A stretch of 64,000 nucleotides of DNA from Sphagnum magellanicum. Lineage: Eukaryota > Streptophyta > Sphagnopsida > Sphagnales > Sphagnaceae. Shown piece by piece: positions 58,320 to 64,000 of the stretch. The notes under the pieces are model-generated. The model was given only the letters and a program-made list of their open reading frames with translations, searched no databases and was not told the DNA's origin. How positions within the stretch are numbered: the first letter of the stretch is position 1; each line of letters opens with the position of its first letter. The stretch covers positions 20,529,223-20,593,222 of the forward strand of contig CM038907.1 of the NCBI GenBank assembly GCA_021904315.1. The letters are read 5' to 3'. A program made the translations under genes and the position numbers.

Positions 58320-60619
58320 TATTGCATAATAAGGTTATGATGGCTATGTTTTGAATATGAAGATTGAAATTTGTTGTCCTAAATGAATCATTAAGGATTT
58401 CAGGATTGTTATACAAAAGTGATATGAAGATTATGCAATCTTAAACACTTGCACCAAAGCTTATGGTTAGCAATGACCATTAGGACAAAGGGAGGGAATT
58501 TGGATGGATTAGTTGTTGAAATGTAATTTGCACAAAACGTGAGATTACAAAGGGAAGAATAAAGATTGCCTAAATGGAATATAGCTCCATGGAGAACTAA
58601 TTCTAAACACAATTTAAATTAAGTCGTTGAAATTTTAGAATAACTGAGAAGGTAGACAATCAATGAAAGTAGAATGTTTAAAAAACAACACGACAAACAA
58701 TAATCAATTTTTTTTTGTGTGTGTGTGTGTGAAAACATGAAAAACTTGGTGGTGGTAGTCTAGTTCTCACTTCACATTTGAGGTTTGCCAATGATAGATC
58801 TTGGGCATCCATTTTTGTTACATGAAATCTAGTTTCATTCCCTAAGATGAATTGCAATAACCTCAAATTAGGACAAGAAAAAAGTTCATACCGAAAGAAA
58901 ACATGTTACATATTTCATACAAGAAAAAATCAATATTCATAAAAGAAAATAAAATCAACAAAAGGAAGACCTTTTACACTAATCGAACCAAGGGTTTTTA
59001 ATGCATTTCACACCTTTCCTACTTAGGAAAAAAAACTGTTTTTTCTTAAACCTGTGTCTTCCTCTTTGTCACATTGTGATCCTCTCCACCTCCCTTTCCT
59101 CTCGATCAACTTCTCTTTCTATGGGTTGGCCTTTCTTTCCCATTCAACCTTTTTCTATCTCCCATTTGTCCTTTCTTTCTCTCTTTCTTTATTTGCATAC
59201 ACATACATACATATGTGTATGTGTATTTTTTTTCGCGTAAATATGCATGCACACATATACATGTGTACCATATTTACACATACACATACATATATAGTAT
59301 ATGTGTATACATACCCTTCTTCCAAAACTTTTGTTACCTTGTAAAGTTTAGCTAGACTGACGTGAAAATTGGGGGAATACCACCTTTCATAAAAGGGCTT
59401 CTATTGATTTTGAAATATTGATACCTCTTGAACAAGTTTCTTGGGGCTAGGCCTTTAAGAAAATAAAGGAAAATATTTTTTTATTTCTTGAATAAAATAG
59501 TCACTGGTCACTAGGCAAGGGACTAATAATAATGAACCTAGATATAATACAAGAAATCACAACATTTTAGAAGGTCCAACTAAAAATGTTGGTTTTGATT
59601 AAAAGTGATGTTCATTGACTAGTGGGTTGGGACATGAAAAACACATGTTATTTTTATATTAGTACATTTGATAAAAAATGACATTTTTGATTAGGTGTTA
59701 ATGGAACATCTAATAAAATGAGATTAAAAAAAATTAAAAAATTTGTCAAGATGACCATGACTTAATCAAATTAAACATATTGATTTGACATTAGTTAGGT
59801 AGATTTAGGCTAAGGCTACTTACATAGCTAACATATCTAATTAATTAGCATGTTGTATTTAGCTTACTAACCTATTACCTACTTAATTTAATAACTTATA
59901 ACTAAGTAACCAAGTTAAATCTAACAAGGTACATAATTGCATCCCACAAACTATTTAGGACTTTGGGAAAACATGTAAAATTCCTCAAGCTTTGAATCTT
60001 CTTCTTCTACCTTTTCAAGAATGCTAGTTAATTTCAAAGTTTTCCACATTACTTTACAAACTCATTTAAAGTTTTTTTTTCTTGTATTTCTTCATAATCA
60101 CCAATGTTAAGGGATGGTTTTTGAAGCTTCACCTAGGTTCAGCTGTGACAAGAAACATTTTGGTTAAATTGCTTTAAAAATTACACACACACCACAAAAG
60201 AAATAATCCATGCAACAAGTTGCCTTCACTTGGTTTTCAAATTTCAAACAAGCCATTCAACCTAAATCCAATGGCTTGTATTTCTTTATGTACTAAACAA
60301 TGTAGATCAATATAAAAAAATGTCCCGACAAATGCATAGTTCATCATTTGATTTTTTTTTTTCATCTAGATTCTCATTAATAGTACAACTAATTTATGCA
60401 TGTTTCTTGCTCAAGATGTGATGGATGTTTTAGGGTTAGTCTACCCATAGTACTAGTTGAAATTATCATGTGAAGAGACCTTCCCTGTTCATCTAGTTGT
60501 GTTGAATTTTTATTGCCAACTAGGATCAACATAACCTTGGATCCCAACAACTATTGATTAGGAGACTTTGGATTTGTAATGTTTTTTTAAAAAGATCATT
60601 ATGATGTGTAATGCACAAT
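58320..60619. other. intergenic, nothing recognised
   Basis: AT-rich. Includes a (GT)n tract near 58717, a TATG/CATA-rich microsatellite stretch at 59198-59310 that creates an open frame, and a CTA-rich patch at 59790-59930. Confidence 0.5.
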
Positions 60620-60935
60620 GGGCTATGGATCAACCCTTAGATCTAAATTTGTTGTCTTAGCTTCGGAAAAAGCTGTCCTCCAATGCATTATTATGTGCTT
60701 GTCACAATGAATTCATGAAGGTTGTGGAACTAGCTGTGGTTCAAGTCATGGGATCTATGGAAGATGAAAAGACTTTTTCCACCTTGACATTCATGAAAAC
60801 ATGACTTGGAAACAAGCTTTGTGAACATTTGGATTTGATGATTCATATGTATGTGCCACCTTTTTGCAATGTGGATACTTTTTCATGTGATGATGCCATC
60901 ATGACCTAGATTGAGGAGAAGACGCGGAGAGGTCT
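60620..60935 (+). mobile_element. hAT-type transposase C-terminal relic
   Basis: Plus-strand frame: LRKKLSSNALLCACHNEFMK, VVELAVVQVMGSMEDEKTFS, TLTFMKT, stop, LGNKLCEHLDLMIHM and further on FSCDDAIMT. The core ..DE(R)tFStLtfmK..L(R)N(R)L matches the dimerisation region at the end of hAT transposases. At least two stops, one at an Arg (CGA to TGA) position, show decay. The DDE catalytic part is not seen upstream and no terminal inverted repeats were found. Confidence 0.65.
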
Positions 60936-61714
60936 TGCCTTGAAAGTTGACAATGGCACACATTTTGGATGTTGTTCATCAGCTCATTGATGTACGCTGA
61001 TTATGTAGATGCACATCTAGTTTTTTGAGGCCATGGCTGCTTTATAAGTTTTGGTGGTAGTTATTGTTACAATCCAAAGATCATAGTATTCATTGCTTGT
61101 AAATGTTGGGTAGTGGAAAATGGGGATGTTGTCCCATCTTTTTGTGTCTACCATGTACCCATGGATTATCACATCTAATATGATTTGTCCCCTATTTTTC
61201 TTTTAGGTTTGCATTTGCTAAAATGTTGTTTGATTTGCAGCTTAGGAATGGTTCTAACTTCTTATTGTTCTGGTTTGGAAATTGGGGTTGTTAAGGGAGG
61301 TGATTTAGTGCAGGTTGAATCCTTCAACAACTTTGAAGGATTTTACATCCTCAGACTACTTTGGCATTTGGAGTTTGGGTACATTTTTTCTTCCTTTCTG
61401 GCAATTGAAGGTCCTTGCATTGCTAAAACAATTCCAATTTATTTTTCAGAATTAGAACTAGAGGTTCTCCATAGAAGTTAAAAACCGCCCAACATTGGTT
61501 GAATAGTAAACCTGAATGAGAGACCATAGAAGAGACCACAAGTGTTCTCCCATGATTTAACTGGATATCCATAATGGATAATCCATAGTCTTTTGCTCAA
61601 ATATTTAATTATTTTTTTTAAAAAAAAGGGTTTTGGAAGTCCCAATTTGAATATTTAAAAATTTATTTGATTTTTTTGCAAATAAATATTCAAAATGCAC
61701 CTCACTTTTTTAGG
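60936..61714. other. intergenic with an unrecognised 98-codon frame
   Basis: The frame at 61185-61481 (+) starts MSPIFLLGLHLLKCCLICSL and has no family I know. It is the least AT-rich piece here and follows the hAT relic, so it may be more transposon debris. Confidence 0.35.
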
Positions 61715-61830
61715 ATTTATAGTAGTGATCTAGTGGCCAGGACAATCCGGTGTGGGCTCGGACAAACATTGGTCTCCCTTAGATTGGGAGTTTGATTCCC
61801 AAAGACTTCAACAAATATCGGTCAAATTTT
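61715..61830 (+). mobile_element. candidate tRNA-derived SINE
   Basis: tagtgatctagtggccagga fits a tRNA A-box (TRGYNNARNNG), and gggagtttgattccc about 60 bases on fits a B-box (GGTTCRANYCC with one mismatch) inside a T-stem-like dyad. A full cloverleaf is not evident, so it is more likely a tRNA-headed SINE than a tRNA gene. It ends near a T-rich run. Confidence 0.4.
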
Positions 61831-61864
61831 TTTCTTCTTCATGACCAAGCTTTTTGAGAATGAT

Positions 61865-61960
61865 TCCTAGGGGCCAAAATCCCTTAAGCTCCTATACTCT
61901 ATAATGAATCTAAACACAACAATATCCTAATCGCCTTGGTAAGCAAGGCCAATAAAATGC
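61865..61960 (+). repeat. partial copy of the inverted-end unit of the 33.6-34.8 kb element
   Basis: cctaggggccaaaatccctt, agctcctatactctataatg, aatctaaacacaa and cgccttggtaagcaaggcc correspond to the 3' third of the unit seen whole at 42495 and 63368. Confidence 0.65.
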
Positions 61961-62474
61961 TGGAACATTGGCCCCCAAGGGTTGCAAATTGGCTTCCCAA
62001 AATTAGATGGTATCCTTTTTTCAGCCTTGGGGACCAATACAAGGCCATAAATTTCAGCATTTATTAGTATCTTGGGGGCAGATTGAAAAATATTTTTTTC
62101 TATTTTCAGCCTTGACTCCAAGTGTAAAAAACCCTTGGGGCTGATTTTCAAGTTTTGCACCAATAGGAATGCTTGATTTGAGTTGAACATTGGCCTCAAC
62201 ATGTAATTCTTTTAGTGTGTAAAATTCTTTTGCTCTCTTTGTTTGAAAAAAACACAAAAGATTTCGATTCGATTGTGCATCTTTCGAATAAATCATGCGC
62301 GCACACATGCATAGTTATCTGCAGACCCCCAAAAAAAGCAATCTCAGGATAAAATATTCGAGTCGGTTGAAGCACATTACCTATGCTTTTGGGTCATGTA
62401 CATTCAGTGGTAGGACCCCAAAGATAGTGTCGGATTAAATTCCGGTAACAAGAATTTCGAGGAACTGATATATA

Positions 62475-62513
<39 letters not shown>

Positions 62514-63367
62514 TTTTTAATAAATTTTTGTACGCTCCTTATTGATTTTGCCCTTTGAACGATCGTTCCTGGACAATTCCAGAGACATTTTTCAAATATA
62601 ATTATCTCATTTTTCAAACCTAACTACCTCACTTTCTTCTTAATGATTATTTCTTATTTTGTATAACTATCTTGCTTCTTTCTTAATAATTATCTCTTAC
62701 TTTTATAACTATTTCACCCCTTTCATTACCCACCAACATGGATATGAAAATAAAAATTAGCATATGCCTTTTAATTTCCATGGTATTTATATTAATTGAA
62801 ATTAAATTTGACATTGATAATGATGAATTATGGATAGTCATATGAGAACATAATAATTAAGAAGAAAAATTGTCACTGGTAGTTGCGCACTAGCAACGTG
62901 GAGCCCAAGTATTCTAGTTGTTGAAACATAATTTACCTATGCTTTTCAGTGATGCACCCCAGGTGTGTTTGTGAAGGCAAAAGGGGGTGGAGTTTGTCAT
63001 CATTTGCTCTTCAAATCATCATGTTTCTAAGTTTGGAGCTCCCCCAGCAAAAACTTCTCAATCTCTGGCCCCTCTTTTCTCCTCATAAAAAGGAGAAACA
63101 ATAAATTGAGGAGCAAATGCGTACTATAGAGGGTCAAACTAGGGTCCAAAGATAGGATGACTTTATGGATACTTTAAAGAGTGGTGGTGACTGTGGAGAT
63201 TTTTTGTTGTTTTTCAGGGTTTAAGGTTTTAGGGTCTCCATCATTTTTTAGCAGATCTAAGAAGTCTGGGGACCCCCCAAGACAACAAGCTTTATGAAAT
63301 TTGTGCAAAGTCACTGAGTTGGGACATGGGGCTTTGCACCATATTGTAGTGTCTTTCAAAGTGTGAA
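61961..63367. other. intergenic, nothing recognised
   Basis: Includes a (TG)n tract at 62480-62512 and duplicated phrases (acattacctatgcttt near 62377, aatttacctatgctttt near 62930). No supported gene. Confidence 0.5.
62480..62512 (+). repeat. (TG)n microsatellite
   Basis: About sixteen tg units, preceded by tatatat. Confidence 0.95.
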
Positions 63368-63694
63368 CAAGGGGTGTGCCACACTGTGGCCTTGCCATTT
63401 ACATTAAAAAGGTATGTTAAGGCAAAAGAAGAATTATGAAAACTCAAATATTTCGCCGTGCACAAATATAATCTTCAAAAAATCCTCTAAAAAAAAAAAC
63501 CAAAATCCTTCAAGATATTATAACTCTATTATGACTAATCTCAAGTTTCAACACAAGCCAAAATATCATCTTTCAAAAATCCTCATATAAAAATAGACCT
63601 ATTATTATTACCTAGGGGCCAAAATCCCTTAACCTACTCTACTCTATAATGAATCTAAACACAATATCCTTGCCTTGGTAGAATGGAAGGCCAA
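63368..63694 (+). repeat. solo copy of the inverted-end unit of the 33.6-34.8 kb element
   Basis: Starts caaggggtgtgccacactgt and continues tatgttaaggcaaaagaaga, acacaagccaaaatatcatc and cctaggggccaaaatccctt, ending near ggaaggcc. Confidence 0.75.
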
Positions 63695-64000
63695 CAAATA
63701 ATGATTCCTACTGTAAAGATGAGTCAATTGTCTATACCTATCTCACACATTCTCTTGGCATCAGCCATAATTTTTTCCTGGCTGTATATAGCCAAAAAGA
63801 TAGATTTAAAATCAAAAGTGCTAACTAAAATCATGTGCTTTACGAGAATTTCAATAGCCAGAATTAGACCAAAAATTTGCAAAAATCCCAGATTTTTCAT
63901 ACATGGTTCAAGTAGTTGGCACAAAATATAGAAAGATGTTTTAACAATTTTATTTTCATATTTTAACTTGTAGCCAAAATTTGACTAAATCTTTATGTGG
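63695..64000. other. window end, with a partial 'tagccaaattt' repeat copy
   Basis: The last ~65 bases (tattttcatattttaacttg, tagccaaaatttgactaaat) are a minus-strand partial copy of the dispersed family, cut by the window edge. The frame at 63683-63931 is not recognised. Confidence 0.4.

Noticed and set aside
59001-59344. Two overlapping Ser/Leu/His-Thr rich frames
   Set aside because: Produced by C/T-rich and TATG/CACA microsatellite sequence; no gene features.

Overview
This is a nuclear window from a land plant. It holds introns with GT..AG borders, plant-type families (a LOG2/LUL RING E3 ligase, a plant intracellular Ras-group LRR protein, A-type cytochromes P450, a family-1 UGT, a Sec14-like protein) and long AT-rich stretches full of decayed transposons. 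The gene-poor layout, the P450s and the mix of LINE, RLE-type non-LTR, copia, hAT and CACTA-like relics would fit a large seed-free plant genome such as a fern or lycophyte. That placement is inference; the sequence does not fix the species.

Layout. 0-7 kb: an intact three-exon LUL-type E3 ligase (+). 7.8-10.4 kb: a broken UGT and a probable broken GT37 fucosyltransferase (both -). 10.8-12.9 kb: a decaying P450 (-). 14-20.3 kb: a repeat field with a dispersed repeat in several copies, a 79-bp and a 47-bp tandem repeat, a LINE fragment and an array of imperfect palindromes. 20.7-22.6 kb: a second P450 (+), a close paralogue of the first with a short exon 2. 23.3-23.6 kb: a CACTA-like foldback MITE. 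25.8-29.8 kb: a copia fossil (-) beside an RLE-type non-LTR reverse-transcriptase fossil (+). 32.8-34.8 kb: a 630-bp foldback element and a 1.2-kb element with ~300-bp inverted ends. 39.6-40.3 kb: a degenerate tandem array. 44.8-45.3 kb: an intact small membrane-protein gene (+). 46.4-49.8 kb: a SWIM-finger-like fragment (+) and a broken Sec14/CRAL-TRIO gene (-). 51.0-53.2 kb: an intact five-exon PIRL gene (-). 55-64 kb: AT-rich DNA with hairpin repeats, a hAT transposase relic, a tRNA-like SINE candidate and more dispersed repeats.

The three genes that look whole (E3 ligase, small membrane protein, PIRL) are of conserved cellular types. The accessory genes (UGT, fucosyltransferase, both P450s, Sec14-like) are all damaged to different degrees. 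I found no operon-like or defence-like system. The most distinctive features are structural: palindrome arrays, long foldbacks, and a repeat family that has copies upstream of each intact gene.
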